The notes: a model not told the origin generated them from the letters alone. DNA of 64,000 nt from Anastrepha obliqua (GCF_027943255.1 NC_072895.1:41514001-41578000), one strand, 5' to 3'; positions 34,741 through 45,895 are shown, counted from the first letter of the stretch. A program made the numbers and translations.

Positions 34741-35022
34741 GTAAAACAAATAAATGAGAAACTATAATCAAATCAGCTGCGGCTTGACTTGGTTTTTCTA
34801 TTTATTTAAAACTTCAAAGCATTTTGAATTGAATTCGTAATTTACTTCGTTCAATAGCTTTAAATGAACGTTTTGGTCCGGGCGCAAATTTGTCATGTCA
34901 GTGGTATTAAATATGTATGTATAACTTTCCTCTATTTAAGGTTATTTGCAGTGCTCAGCACTCAATAGGACCGCATGGGCGTAATATAATGGAAGCATTT
35001 GCCCATATTTTATTTTTATTCA
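34741..35022. other. Unassigned insert inside the broken mariner
   Basis: About 280 bp separate the nested mariner from the last codons of the host mariner (GEYFEKQ at about 35024). Mariner-type sequence stops at about 33446 and resumes at about 35022, so this DNA is also foreign to the element. No terminal repeats or coding motifs were recognised. Confidence 0.5.
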
Positions 35023-35118
35023 TGGAGAATATTTTGAAAAACAATAAAGTGATTTTCGATGGTCAAAATTTGTTTTTGTTCTCTAATCCCGACAAATAGG
35101 TAAAAGACACCCCTCGTA

Positions 35119-36974
35119 ATATAACATGCAACCCCTGCTCGCACGACAGTACAGAATTACATATCAAGCTGATTAGCGGTTTTCTGTGACAAAAATGACT
35201 GCTCGCGAAAATTTACGCTGAATTGAAAATCACATGTACAACTTTTCTAAAATTACATTTATATCCAGATTAAGTGGTTTAAAGAGAGCAATTCAATACT
35301 CCATATATGATTTTATTTTCATTTAGAAAATTAGATTTCAAAGCAAATATTAACTATTTGTAAATTAAATTGTAAATAAATATTAAGCCGCAATTATTTG
35401 CCCCTGGTACTTTTCATGCACTCGCATTTAAACAGCTCAGCTTACTGTCTAATCTTCATCATTTGATTATTTAATTAATTAGCACACAAAAGGCATCAGC
35501 AAATGTCAACAAGTGTTATGACCAGTAATTGGTTATTGTAGTTGTACACAACCCAAATGAACTCAAATATTAATGTATTTTGTGTAAACCGTAAGCCGCA
35601 AACCACATAGACGCAGTCATCAACACATGTAAGCAAATTCGTAATTGTGTATACGAGCATTCGTGTTGGTAAGTGGTGAACCACAGCAACTTGCAACATA
35701 TGTATGCAAATATTAGTAACAAAAATAATTTAATTCAATTACAAAAGCAATAACAATGCTGTTTATAAGTATATTTCAGCTCAGGTGCAACGAAACATTT
35801 GAATAAAGGATTACTTAAACAAATAAAGTGTGAAAGCCTTACTTTTTATCTCGATTTTAGGATAAATAATTAGGAAAAGGATTATTTAAGCAAAAATTAG
35901 GAAAAGGCGTATTTAAGCAAATAAAATATACCAGTCTTACATATTTCTTCATTTCAGTATTTCTTCAGCTAAATGAAATACGGCCAAGTGGAGTAGGAAA
36001 ATTACGAATTTTTTTATTTCAATTGTTTGCTCTGAAAACTAAAACTTGCACTGTGTAGTACTAAGAAATCCATTATTTTTGCATTTCCTTGAAAGTTTCA
36101 TCTAGCGCAGTTAGGATCATTCGATTTATTTTAAATATGCCACCATTTTTTTGATAACTTTTTGCCAATTACCTCCCAATTCCAGTACGACTCTCATTGT
36201 AACCTACGTTCTAATTGCCAAAAATTGGTAAACTTCTCTTGAGACAAATTTTTTACCATATACATATATATATGTATCGGGTGTTTTCTTAGTTGCATGA
36301 GAACAATCGATGTCGATAACTATGGTTTAACAGCTGAGAATGGCAAACTGTGTTGAAATTTCTCTACAATAAGGTTTGGCAAATCATCACGCCAGGACAA
36401 CGCTTTCAAAATGTGGAAGTTTACATTGAAAATAATTTAAAATTTGTTCATGCAGCACTGGCGGCATCATGAGTCTTTGTTTCTTTCGAAATAAGAAAGG
36501 AGCTCCCGTTTCGGTAATCAAAAATTGGTAGTCAAGAATATTTATGTTTTGTATTAGCATTTTAAGCTCTTAAAAAACTTATATCAGTGATCACGTATTT
36601 AAGTCAGCTAACCATTTAACACTATTCAGAATATTTCTCATGTTCAATTTTTTTCGTTAATTTTGTATAATAGTATAGTTTGTTTCACTCTAAAAACTTA
36701 AAAAAACAAGCAAGCTTTGTAAAAAAAAATCCCAAAAATTTACGAGTTTTCAGCGAATTATCATCCATATATTCTACTTTTCAAATTTTTTAGAAAACTT
36801 CTTGGTATGCAGTTTCATTTCAACTCAATAAAAGTTTGAAGTCGTTCAAAATTCTAAATGATTCCATTGCTTATTTTCTGCACACAAGGAAGGCAAGACA
36901 TTTTTCATGCGGAGAAAATATCAAACATTGTCTGGGAACTATTATTTCTTTGATACAGGTAGAAACAGTTAGTA
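35119..36974 (+). other. Intronic DNA with a dispersed-repeat copy
   Basis: No gene is visible. A short direct repeat, 'aggaaaagg(a/c)(t/g)tatttaagcaaa', occurs twice near 35872-35925. About 36300-36540 is less AT-rich and may contain an old transposon remnant, but the frames were not readable. A dispersed repeat copy lies at about 36690-36850 ('cttcttggtatgcagtttcat'). Confidence 0.4.
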
Positions 36975-37400
36975 TTTAATCACTTGGCGTCTTGTCCGCG
37001 CTATAAAGTTTATTTAAAAATCTCCCAGTCAAGTCCTCCGATTTTCTGGGGAGTGAAAATATCGATCTAGTTTGGAATTGTCCTGTTGAAACACAACTCC
37101 TTTCTAGTGGCCAAATGTTTTCTACACATATTCCAATTCTTGCCAATACAGATTCGAGCTAAGAATTTGATCGTAATGCAGCAGTTCATAGTAGATAATT
37201 CTCTGTCTATCCCACGAAACGCACAACAAAACTTTTATGACGGTCCATCCCGGTTTGACCACACATTGAGTTAGCTCATTCCGATGCGACCACTACAATT
37301 TTCGCTTGACTTTGTCGTATGAGACCCATTCTTCATCAACAGTCACCGACTGCTTCAGAAGTGGCTCGCTTTTGTTGAAATTCAGCAGCGATTCGCAATA
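36975..37400 (-). mobile_element. Mariner transposase relic
   Basis: Minus-strand frames read SVTVDEEWVSYDKVKRKL near 37350-37300 (counterpart of VTGDEKWxxYDNxKRK, with the first catalytic Asp retained), then WTVIKVLLCVSWDRQRIIYY near 37245-37185 (counterpart of KVMLCVWWDxxGVIYYELL), then GVVFQQDNSKLDRYF near 37095-37050 with the second Asp. Stops and frameshifts are frequent, and both element ends and the third Asp region are absent or unreadable. Confidence 0.65.
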
Positions 37401-38757
37401 TCACAGATTGGGTTTATGAGATTTTTTTGCATTACATTAGGATTTTCCATATTTTTTGTTTCCTTTTGGATCTACAATAATTTTATTTAAATGATTTTCT
37501 AAGGTTTGCTTAGCTCGAAAGTAATAAAAAAAGTGCTTAAATGGCAAACTTAAATAGAAATTATTTACATTTTGAGCTGCCTCACTTGCGATTTCACCTA
37601 TATCGAAGAATTGTTACGTTGCCACTCATGCACTTGTATTGCATTTATTATAAATATATTTGATACGGTCCATATTGCTTTTCAAAATTTTTGCCATACC
37701 TATCAGGGTAGGACAAGAGAGACAAAAAACTTACAAGATTTTTTTAAGAATTTCAGCAGCTTGTCGAAGGTAAAAAAATAAAGCTCGTCCACTCAAAGTA
37801 CATCCAACTCAAAAAAGTATAATCGATGTAGACAGCAAGAATGCTTCCTTATCCTTCCCAACAAGATTTACATAGTAGATCATCTTTTTTGTGCTAAGTT
37901 GATTGATACTCGCATGGATTTCCGTCGGGCAGTGCTCGGTTAGGAGCGCCTGCCAGTATTAACAATAATTGTGATTTTTTCAGTCTTAGAAGCTCTCTCG
38001 ATAACGTCCTAGCTACTCGTCACCAGAAAAATCTGGGAAGTCATTGTTCTCGGAAAGAGTTCGATGAAATAAAAAAAAGTGAAATCGATAAAAATAAAAA
38101 ACTTCATATCAAAATTATCAAATTTCTTAAGATCTGATTTTTTTATGTAAGTTTTAATTGACGAATCTTACCTTCTACTGGTGCTTTCTTGAGTTTTCCT
38201 GCAAAATATTAGAATAATCTTTTGATACATTTTCACCACCAACGTCCTCTCTGCAATACACAAATACTTTTATTTTAGAGATTTGCAGCAATTTGTAATC
38301 GATTTTTATTTTTTTTCAACATCAAAATATTTCGTACCGAAGTATTCATGTAGAAGAGTAGAGAAAGTGTCGCAGTGTAAGCCTCGAGAAAGAAGTAAAA
38401 TGATAACGGCATCACTGATTATAATCAGTTGGTCTAAGACCGGACCACAGGTAGTCAAACGAATCCTTAACATTTCGATGGTAACATTTCGATCTAGCGC
38501 ATCAAGCACACACTTTTCTGGAAAGTCCTTGTAACCTGGCACCCTGGTGTATAAGCTTGACAGAGAAATATTCAGTTGCTCCCCAGAGCATAGTCAGACA
38601 CCTGATAAAAATTTACTACATATATGTACTTTTTGAAAATTCAGACTGAAAAATCTCTCTTATAAAAATACCAAATAAAACTTAGCTGTTGATGGCATTC
38701 GTTAAAGGCCATACTTCGACTCTCCACAATTCATATTTTTCTATATATATATTTATA
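37401..38757 (+). other. Intronic DNA, nothing recognised
   Basis: Short open frames (for example 38283-38534 and its opposite-strand shadow) have no recognised motif. The region 37790-38060 is somewhat less AT-rich, but no gene is supported. Confidence 0.4.
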
Positions 38758-40001
38758 AAGGGTGGTTAAGTTTCAAGGGCCGGTGTTGATTTAAATAAAA
38801 TACAATTTTTTTGAAAAATTATTGTCTTATCTCTTTACTATGATGATATTGGTATGACTCAATTACGAATAGTACAAAATATCGGCCAAATGGCTGCTGT
38901 AGCCTCGGCGGCACACCTCCATCCGATGGTCCAAATTTTCGATTACGCTGAGGCATAATTGAGGTTCTGTACCGTTAATGTGCCGAATTATCTCATCCTT
39001 TAGCTCTTGAATTGTGGCTGGCTTATCGACGTACACCTTTCTTTCAAATAACTCCAAAGAAAAAAGTGCAACGGTGTCAAATCACATGCTCTTAGCGGCC
39101 AATTGACATCGCCGCGACGTGAGATTATTCGGCCATCAAATTTTTGCGCAAAAGAGCCATTGCTTCGTTAGGTGTGTGACAAGTGGCACCGTCCTGTTGA
39201 AACCACATATCGTCCACATCCATATCTTCCAATTCGGGCCATAAAAAGTTCGTTATCACCTCACGATAGCGAACACTATTCACAGTAACTGCCTGACCGG
39301 CCTCATTTTGGAAAAAATACGGCCCAATGATGCCGCCGGCCCATAAACTGCACCAAACAGTCACTCTTAGTGGGTGCATTGGTTTTTCGGCAATCACTCT
39401 TGGACTATCATTTGCCTCATATGTGCCTCGTCACTGAAGATGATTTTCTTCGAAAATTGGTCATTCACTGTTGCCATTTCCTGCGACCATTCTGACCACT
39501 AAGGACGCTTGAAATGGTTAAGAGGCTTTAGTTCTTGAGTCAATTCCACCTTGTTAGCGTGTAAGTTTTTATGCATAATGTTCATCAACGACGAGCGTGA
39601 GAGGTGCAATTGTTGGGCACGACGACGAGTTGAGGTGGACGGCTTTTCAACCACACTATCGCGAACAGTAGCAATTTTTTCTGCAGTACGAGCTGTACGA
39701 GCATACACTGGTGTTTTCCCATCTCCTACAGACCTGGTTTGCTCAAACTTTTGCACAATTTTTCCGATTGTACGCACATTTGGACGATTAAATTGACCGA
39801 AAAAATCACGAAGTGCGCGATATGCACGTCCGTTTTCATAATAAGCCTGAATAACTTTAACGCGTTGGTCGATTGTGTATCTTTCCATGGTTCAAATTCA
39901 CTTAATCTGAAATTTAAAAATGTTAAATGAAATCAAGAAACAAACTTGATGTTTAGGTGTGGTTTACATTCAACATCGGCCCTTAAAATTTAACCACCCT
40001 T
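38758..40001 (-). mobile_element. DD41D ('rosa'-type) mariner relic with both ends
   Basis: Terminal inverted repeats aagggtggttaagtttcaag and, inward from the right, aagggtggttaaattttaag are each bordered by TA (38756-38757 and 40002-40003); length 1244 bp. The transposase on the minus strand begins at 39888 with MERYTIDQRVKVIQAYYENG. It has a helix-turn-helix part, then frameshifted KKIIFSDEAHI (first Asp), a GGIIGPYFFQNEAGQAVTV segment, DDMWFQQDGATCHT (second Asp, near 39195) and CDLTPLHFFLW near 39085-39050. The spacing is 41 residues, but the third Asp is His. Stops and shifts confirm it is dead. DD41D mariners were first described from tephritid flies. Confidence 0.88.
39499..39888 (-). 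pseudogene. DD41D transposase, N-terminal part
   Basis: A 129-codon open frame starting MERYTIDQRVKVIQAYYENG, with a paired helix-turn-helix (KIVQKFEQTRSVGDGK; RRRAQQLHLSRSSLMNIMH) and KVELTQELKPLNHFKRP. It ends at a stop where the family continues with the catalytic domain. A second open piece, 39397-39125, carries the middle of the catalytic domain in another frame. Confidence 0.8.
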
Positions 40002-41014
40002 TACTTATACATCTGCGCGTACTTTTGAACGCACACATTTACTCCTATACCTTTACGTGAATATACGTATGGGTAAGTAAACACCTGAAATTGTTGTTGC
40101 TCTGAATGCATTGCTTACATTTCTAATTGCACATTAAATCAGAAGGTTATTCAATATTGACTTTGCATAGAAAGCCCGCAGGAGAGACACGCAAAAGCTA
40201 CGCCTTTGTTGACATCTTGGCAATCGCTGTCAATAACTCATATAAATATATTATATTTACAGATGTTACTTAAGTATCCCATTCTGATCTGCATCTACTC
40301 GCATATTCGCTACGTTTGCTTTATTTGTCATTATTTGCCATCATTACCGGCGGCATTTCACATGATTTACTTCCCCATGAACAATTTTGTTTGAGCACGA
40401 CATGACAATGAATTCACAATGAGTTGATAATGAGCTGATAAAGACTTGCAAATGACTTCGAAAAGTTTCGCTAATGCACACAAAGCCATTAAGATACCAA
40501 GGTAAAGTTATGTTGGAAGCACTCAAGACTTATGTGGCCAAGTGTCAGCGTTTGTTTTATCAGTACTTCACCCCGGAATATTTGGTTTCGAAGCCAGCAG
40601 AATAAAACTGTTACAGTCGCTAAAGCGCAAAGATCCACTAATCGTCCTTCCATATATGTACATATGTAAATTTTTTCTCAAAGCGTCGGATGTTTTGTCA
40701 TCGTTGAAGCTTCTCTGTCATGCAATAGGCGGGGCTTGTAAGGGCTTATAAAGTGTTAATTTTGTTCGTTGAGGGAGGACTTTACCACCCAATTGTTTCA
40801 ATAGTCCAAAGTAGCACTTGATAGCAAGATAAATTATCTACTGACTTCCTTTTTGATGACGAGAAATACTTCGTTCAAATCCACTCGCTTCCCTTCATAG
40901 GACTGAGTATAATAAGAAACTTATTCAATATTGAACATTTTGGCAAGTATAGGGTCCGGTACTCGAAATGTATGGGCATCAGCTGTCGGCTTGGCTTAAT
41001 GACAATCCAGAGTA
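40002..41014 (+). other. Intronic DNA, nothing recognised
   Basis: No gene, repeat end or domain was recognised. The 40540-41000 stretch is less AT-rich and may already belong to the leader of the transposon relic that follows. Confidence 0.35.
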
Positions 41015-42103
41015 TTGTTTATAAGGCCCCGGAAGCATTTTGCCGAGAGTAAAGGCGAAAAAAGAAAAGCAGTAATGGATTTCAAACTTAGTAGTGTGAT
41101 TGCATTATATTTGGCTGGAAAATCACAACCAGCGATTTTTCGTGCGCTCGAGCACCTTAAAGTAAATAAAGTTTTTGTTTATCGCACCACTACTCGTTAA
41201 AATGTTACTGGTAGCATCCCGAAACGTCTTGGAGGTGGTCATCAAAAGACTGCAACGTGATGTGAAATGATTCAAAAAGTGAAAAAGCGTTCGCTCAAGT
41301 CGCAAAGTGCCAATCAAATGGCGAAAGAACTGAAAATATCTGACCGTACTATACGCCGCATACTGAAAAATAATCTCAAAGGCAACCCTTACAAGATCCA
41401 AAATGCGCATGATCTCACACCAAAGCAGCAACAAATCAGACTTGAGAGAGCGAAGGAGTTGCTTGGCTTTGCCGAAAACGGCGAATTTCCGAACATTGTG
41501 TTTTCCGACGAGAAAATTTTTGAAATTGAGCAATTCGTAAACTCCCAAAATGATAGAGTTTATTTTATTGACCGTTCATACTAGAATTTGAGTCATCGAT
41601 TGGCCACCAGTAGGCAGCACCCACCACAGGTAATAGTTTGGGCCGCTGTAACCGTAGATGGGCGCTCTCCAATCGTTTTCATTGCGCCCGGCGTCAAGGG
41701 AAATGCGAAATATTATCGGGAAAGTATTCTGGAGGTTGCTTTCAAGCAGTGGGTAGACAAACATTTCAGTGGCACACCATGGACGTTTCAATAGGACTCG
41801 GCATCGTCTCACAAAGCTCGCGTGAAACAAGAATGGCTAAAGACCAACGTTCCGAACTTCATAACGTCAGCACAATGGCTCTCAAATTCACCAGACGCGA
41901 ATCCGATGGATTATTCTCTTTGAGCAATTTTGGAGAGCAAATTCCGAACTAAAAGATTCACCAGTCTCGAGGCGCTGAAAAACGCCATTGTGCGCGAGTG
42001 GGCCAAAATACCTGCAAGTCACTCTCGAGCAGCTTGCAATTCATTTCTGGACCCTCTCAAGACCATAGTCAAAGCAAAAGGTGGTCATATTGAGCAAACG
42101 TAA
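41015..42103 (+). mobile_element. DD37D (maT-like) transposon relic
   Basis: The transposase begins at about 41072 (MDFKLSSVIALYLAGKSQPA). After a frameshift it continues in 41267-41584: SLKSQSANQMAKELKISDRT, then FPNIVFSDEKIFEIEQFVNS with the first Asp. It goes on through QVIVWAAVTVDGRSPIVFIA (41636-41695), then QxDSASSHKARVKQEWLK (about 41793-41845, with TAG for a Gln codon before the second Asp) and NSPDANPMDYSL near 41888-41923. The second and third Asp are separated by 37 residues, the spacing of maT-type elements. At least three stops or frame changes are present. Terminal repeats were not located. Confidence 0.75.
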
Positions 42104-42399
42104 ATTGATTCTTAATTTTGTATTATTTTGACACATTTTTTACTTTGAATTGAATAAAAGTAATTTTCCAAACTAAATTTATAGCCTTTTTAGTTGGTCA
42201 CACTTCGAGTGTCGGACCACGTAGTTTTGTATATGCAAATATTTTCGGTTATTTTTAACACTTTAATATTAATATTTTTTACATTTTAGAAGAAAAAAGT
42301 TATTATTACTTTTTATTCCATTATTCGTTAGGAACTTAAGGCTTCAACAAAAGTTTTCTAAACGTTTTTCAGTTTGTCAGTTCATTAAACGATTTTCCA

Positions 42400-42960
42400 G
42401 TTTAATTGCAAATAGTCCTTTGCCAAGTCATCAATGGTATGCTTCTTCTTCTCATTCCTCGTATGTTCCAAGTCAAGGTGGTCTGCAATATTTTATCATA
42501 AGGCTTACGCAGAGTATGCGCTATTCGTTCATATTTTTCTTCTTTATTTCGTCGTTGGCGCGTTTTAGACGTGTCATTCTCCAGACCTGCTCGTTTGTTA
42601 TTACTCTTTGGCTGCCATATCTTTAGTGTATTGCACGGGGACCTGTTTATAAAGCACCGAGTTTAATTTCGTCTGCATACTCTTCTAATTTTCTTCGAAA
42701 CTAGTGTTCACTCTCCAGGATTTTTCACAATATACAGAGTCGAATATTTGCCTGACTACAGTAGTGTAGGCAAAATCTTCACTGAGCTTTCCATTGTGAA
42801 GAGCTCGGAAATTCCCGACATTCTAGCAAATTAAATTTATGATTTTCCTCGGAATACCTACCTTCTTTAAGGCTTCCCATATGTATTCTCTCAGAGTCAA
42901 ATGATTTTTTAGTAAACGAATGGCATGTAAAGGGTGGTATTATATTCAATATTCGAATAT
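42400..42960 (-). mobile_element. Probable non-LTR retrotransposon fragment
   Basis: On the minus strand, broken frames near 42890-42820 read YMGSLKEVGIPRKIINLI, which fits the 'LxxLxxxGIPxKLIxLI' helix of RTE/CR1-like reverse transcriptases. Near 42610-42540 QRVITNEQVWRMTRLKRAND resembles the C-terminal 'RITNxEVxxRxG' segment. The catalytic YxDD region between them is missing. Assignment rests on these two motifs only. Confidence 0.45.
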
Positions 42961-42983
42961 ATTAATGTATATGCATATATAAT

Positions 42984-43112
42984 TAGCGCTTACACCCTTT
43001 TTTGGGTGTTTGGCCGAGCTCCTCCTTTTATTTTTGGCGTGCGTCTGATGTTGTTCCACAAATGAATGGACCTACAGATTTAGACCGACTCCGAACGGCA
43101 GATACTTTTTTT
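42984..43112 (-). repeat. tRNA-derived SINE, truncated copy
   Basis: Contains the 3' body of the SINE family (cacccttttttgggtgtttggccgagctcctcc..., cacaaatg(a)atggacctacag, cgactccgaacggca). It is cut before the tRNA-like head. Full-length relatives lie at 43944-44244 and 46395-46706. Confidence 0.75.
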
Positions 43113-43943
43113 TGACTCGCTTAGTATTGCAGTTATCAATGCAGGAGCAGTTTTGCCGGAATCGAGTTTGTTGTTTCCGTAGCTTAGTACTTATTGACTC
43201 AACAATCTAAAACGATTTTATTAAATATTTTGTCAACATTGCAATACACCTCCAGTTGTTGCAATCCGACAAGTTACCCTTTTTTGGGCAACTTTATCAA
43301 TATCGCGCGCTTCCTTTCGGATCTGATTATTTCCGAATTGCAGATATCTCAAATAAGGGGCTATAATACTTCTGCTGCGACATTCGCGTCAGCTTTTAGG
43401 CACTCAGCTAGAACATTTTCAGTACCGGCAGATTTCTCTTGGGTTTTGTGATTGTGAGAAAAAATATGGTTTCCAAAAATAACTTTTTTTTTTTAATTTC
43501 AATTTCAATGAAAAAAACCCGACCTCAGATTTTAGTTTTTCAGGTAATAGCAATAAAACAATAAAATGTATCTGTTTAACTGAAGCAAAGTATAATCGAT
43601 TATTAAAAGTCAATGAACATCTCAGAAAAGACATTGTTCTCACATACTTTAATAGTTGCAAGATGGCCAACAAGTTCAAGTGAAATAACCAACAGGAGCT
43701 TTTTAGCTCATATGTGGACTCTCTGGCCTCCCCCCCTCCCCTTCCAGAGATTGGACATCATTGTTTTTAGGCACATAAAGACGAAATATTTTTTTTACGG
43801 AATCTCATCCAAACGCAAAATTGTAACTGCTGTTTGGGTTATACACTGGAATAGTAATTTTTTTTTCATATTTAAGTGCGCTCTTATGTTGCCTGCTGAC
43901 ACTATTCAGTTCACTCGAATAAAAGATATTTAACTGCTGTCCT
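43113..43943 (+). other. Intronic DNA, nothing recognised
   Basis: Includes a pyrimidine-rich patch near 43725-43745 (ctccccccctccccttcc). No gene or repeat end was recognised. Confidence 0.4.
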
Positions 43944-44244
43944 GCGGCCGCCGTAGCCGAATGGGTTGGTGCGTGACTACCATTCGGGTGAAACACCAAA
44001 ATTAAGAAAAAGTGTTTTCTAAAAGCGATCGCACCTCGGCAGACAATGGCAAACGAGTGTATTTCTGCCATGAAAAAGCTCCTCATAAAAATATCTGCCG
44101 TTCGGAGTCGGCTCGTAACTGGAGGTCCCTCCATTTGTGGAACAACATCAAGACGCACACCACAAATAGGAGGAGGAGCTCGGCCAATCACCCAAACAGG
44201 GTGTACGCGCCTATTATATATATATATATATATGTATATATATA
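43944..44244 (+). repeat. tRNA-derived SINE with TA-repeat tail
   Basis: The head gccgccgtagccgaatgggttggtgcgtgactacc has an A-box-like tagccgaatggg. The region that should hold the B box is deleted: the copy jumps from 'accattcggg' to 'tgaaacacc', whereas 46395-46706 keeps ggttcgagtctcgg. The body runs through 'atggcaaac', 'ctgccatgaaaaagctcctcataaaaa', 'cgttcggagtcggc' and 'cacaaataggaggaggagctcggcc'. It ends in a (TA)n tail at about 44214-44244. Without the B box, RNA polymerase III transcription is unlikely from this copy. Confidence 0.8.
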
Positions 44245-44291
44245 ATGCAATGAGAATAATTGTAACTTATTTGGTGTACATATTACTAATA

Positions 44292-44487
44292 CAAGGTGGC
44301 ACAAAATTAATCATCCTTCCAGAAGATATACAGTTTTTGCAAACAGCGCACACGTCAATCACAGACAAACAATAAAGTGTATAAGGTCAAAATAAATATC
44401 TCCATCACCCAAAATATTTTTTGTTTTTTTTTTTTTGTAAAAAAGTGATTCAAAAAAAAAATTGCATGACTAATTTTACGCCATTTG
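44292..44487. mobile_element. TA-flanked MITE, 196 bp
   Basis: Left end caaggtggcacaaaattaat; right end, read inward, caaatggcgtaaaattagtc. TA lies on both sides (44290-44291 and 44488-44489). Interior 'ggtcaaaataaat..ctccatcacccaaaatatttt' matches the 28348-28577 copy in the opposite orientation. No coding capacity. It lies 86 bp from the next exon's 3' splice site. Confidence 0.75.
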
Positions 44488-44573
44488 TATAATAGTACTT
44501 ACTAGCAATTGGTCTTTGCACTCGACGCTTTCTACAATAATTTCATCTCCTATTCCTTATTCTCTATTTGCAG

Positions 44574-44673
44574 GCCTACGAATACGCATCGCCGACTTGT
44601 TTTTTAAGTTACTAGCATGTGTTCTGTATATACTACGTGTGATAACGGATACGAATCCAACATTTGCTACATG
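44574..44673 (+). CDS. SLO2: Slo2/KCNT potassium channel, S1 exon
   Basis: This 100-bp exon is bounded by atttgcag and gtgagt. Two bases complete the Ser codon begun at 24194. It then reads LRIRIADLFFKLLACVLYIL, then RVITDTNPTFAT, matching S1 and the start of the S1-S2 loop of KCNT/SLO2 channels (consensus SLRIRLFNFxLKLLxCxLYIxRVxxD). It ends with TG of a Cys codon completed in the next exon. The 20.4-kb intron before it contains most of the transposons of the window. Confidence 0.93.
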
Positions 44674-45235
44674 GTGAGTTAAATGCACTAATTTTGAGTA
44701 GAAAGCACCAAAAATATTATTAAAAGTAAGTTTTAACAGAATTTCACCACTTAAAAAAGAAATCAAAATGAATTAGAGTCAACTTCAGGATTTTGACTAT
44801 TTTGTGTGGTGAATTTTCGTACACAAATTTTATTGCGAATTACAATTACGCAAGGTCTTTATATGTTTATTGTCACAATAAAAAGATAGCCAATTCTTTT
44901 AAAAAGAGAATGAATAAACACATAAACTCACAGGCCTCCATTCTTGCTGATAAAAATAAATGGCGAAAAATAATCGTTTATTTATTTCTATATGATTTAG
45001 ATAGTGTATCTCAATACTAATTTATTTTATACAAAATCACAACGAACTTCTCTTTAGTTTTTAAAAATGTATAATTACTCGGAATGAAAACTTAATAAAA
45101 ATTTACAAAAAAAGTCTTTTGGGAGTATTTACACGAAAGAAGGAAGTTTGAAAAACTATTTATGGGCTGACATACGTCCAGCAACGCCAAAAATGCGCTA
45201 AAAGAAAACTTGCTTTTATTAGATAAGGAACTATT
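44674..45235 (+). other. SLO2: Intron sequence, nothing recognised
   Basis: AT-rich intron. Sequence just upstream of 45236 may be further decayed DD41D mariner, but frames are unreadable. Confidence 0.35.
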
Positions 45236-45418
45236 TGCATTTGATGGTCTTTGGAGGTGTGCCGCCGAGGCCGCTGTGGCCATTTGGTCGATATTTTGTT
45301 CCATAAGTAATTAAGCCATACCAATATTATCATTATAAAGAGAAATGACAATAGTTTCCTAAAAAAATTGTATTTTATTCAAAATGAACACCGGCCCTTT
45401 AAACTTAACCACCCTTAA
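45236..45418 (+). mobile_element. DD41D mariner, 3' end fragment
   Basis: The last transposase codons (WRCAAEAAVAIWSIFC near 45250-45300) and the right terminus, which read inward from the right is aagggtggttaagtttaaag, match the corresponding end of the element at 38758-40001, in opposite orientation. The rest of the element is missing or unreadable. Confidence 0.75.
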
Positions 45419-45559
45419 GAAGGGATAACAATAGATATAAATATAAAAAACTTTTTTCATTGCTTATCAGTACTTAAACTTTATTAAAAAAAATTTATTT
45501 TAATTTTTCTTTACAAACATTAGCATATAAAAAAGCACGTGACCTAAAGTAAAATGAAA

Positions 45560-45895
45560 AAAAAAGTTGCTCCACGGTCTGCATCATTACTCCTTGAAAT
45601 GTAAATGGACCTGTAAAATGTAAAAAAATCTTGTAAAATAAAGATGTTATTATAGTCTGTCGAGCCAGATTTTTGAGTTTAGAAAAATTTTTCAATTTAC
45701 GACATTTTAAAAGCGTTTTATGTCATAAATGTCACACTTTAATTATGTTTATACAATTTTTTAATAAAAATATCAGAAACCTGGCTCGATAGACTATAGA
45801 GAAAACCTTTCGAATATTTGTAAAAAAAACCGCATCAAAAAACATTAAAAACTGTATGAGTTATCATGCAGACCGTGGCGGAAAAAGTATTTTCG
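45560..45895. repeat. Palindromic repeat, possibly a MITE
   Basis: Two nested inverted pairs: outer ccacggtctgcat (45573) with its complement near 45867, and inner tatagtctgtcgagccaga (45651) with its complement tggctcgatagactata ending near 45798. Both are centred near 45725. The whole could fold into a long hairpin. No target duplication or coding capacity was found. Confidence 0.6.

Larger units (their letters stand above)
32269..35116 (+). mobile_element. Inactivated mariner, split by a second mariner
   Basis: Left end cgaggggtgccttttatatg and right end, read inward, cgaggggtgtcttttacct are inverted repeats, each followed outward by TA (32267-32268 and 35117-35118). The transposase starts at 32443 (MELNREHFRAIIFYNFRRGL) and is DD34D type: MTGDES near 32908, HQDNASSH near 33181 and YSPDLAPNDFF near 33265-33300. 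A deletion near 32617 shifts the frame, TGG has become TAG at 32922-32924, and another shift lies near 33025. Its last codons, reading GEYFEKQ, are found only at about 35024-35044. Between 33446 and 35022 sit another mariner (33453-34738) and about 280 bp of unassigned sequence. Confidence 0.85.

Noticed and set aside
41123..41548. 141-codon minus-strand frame
   Set aside because: Antisense shadow of the DD37D transposase relic.
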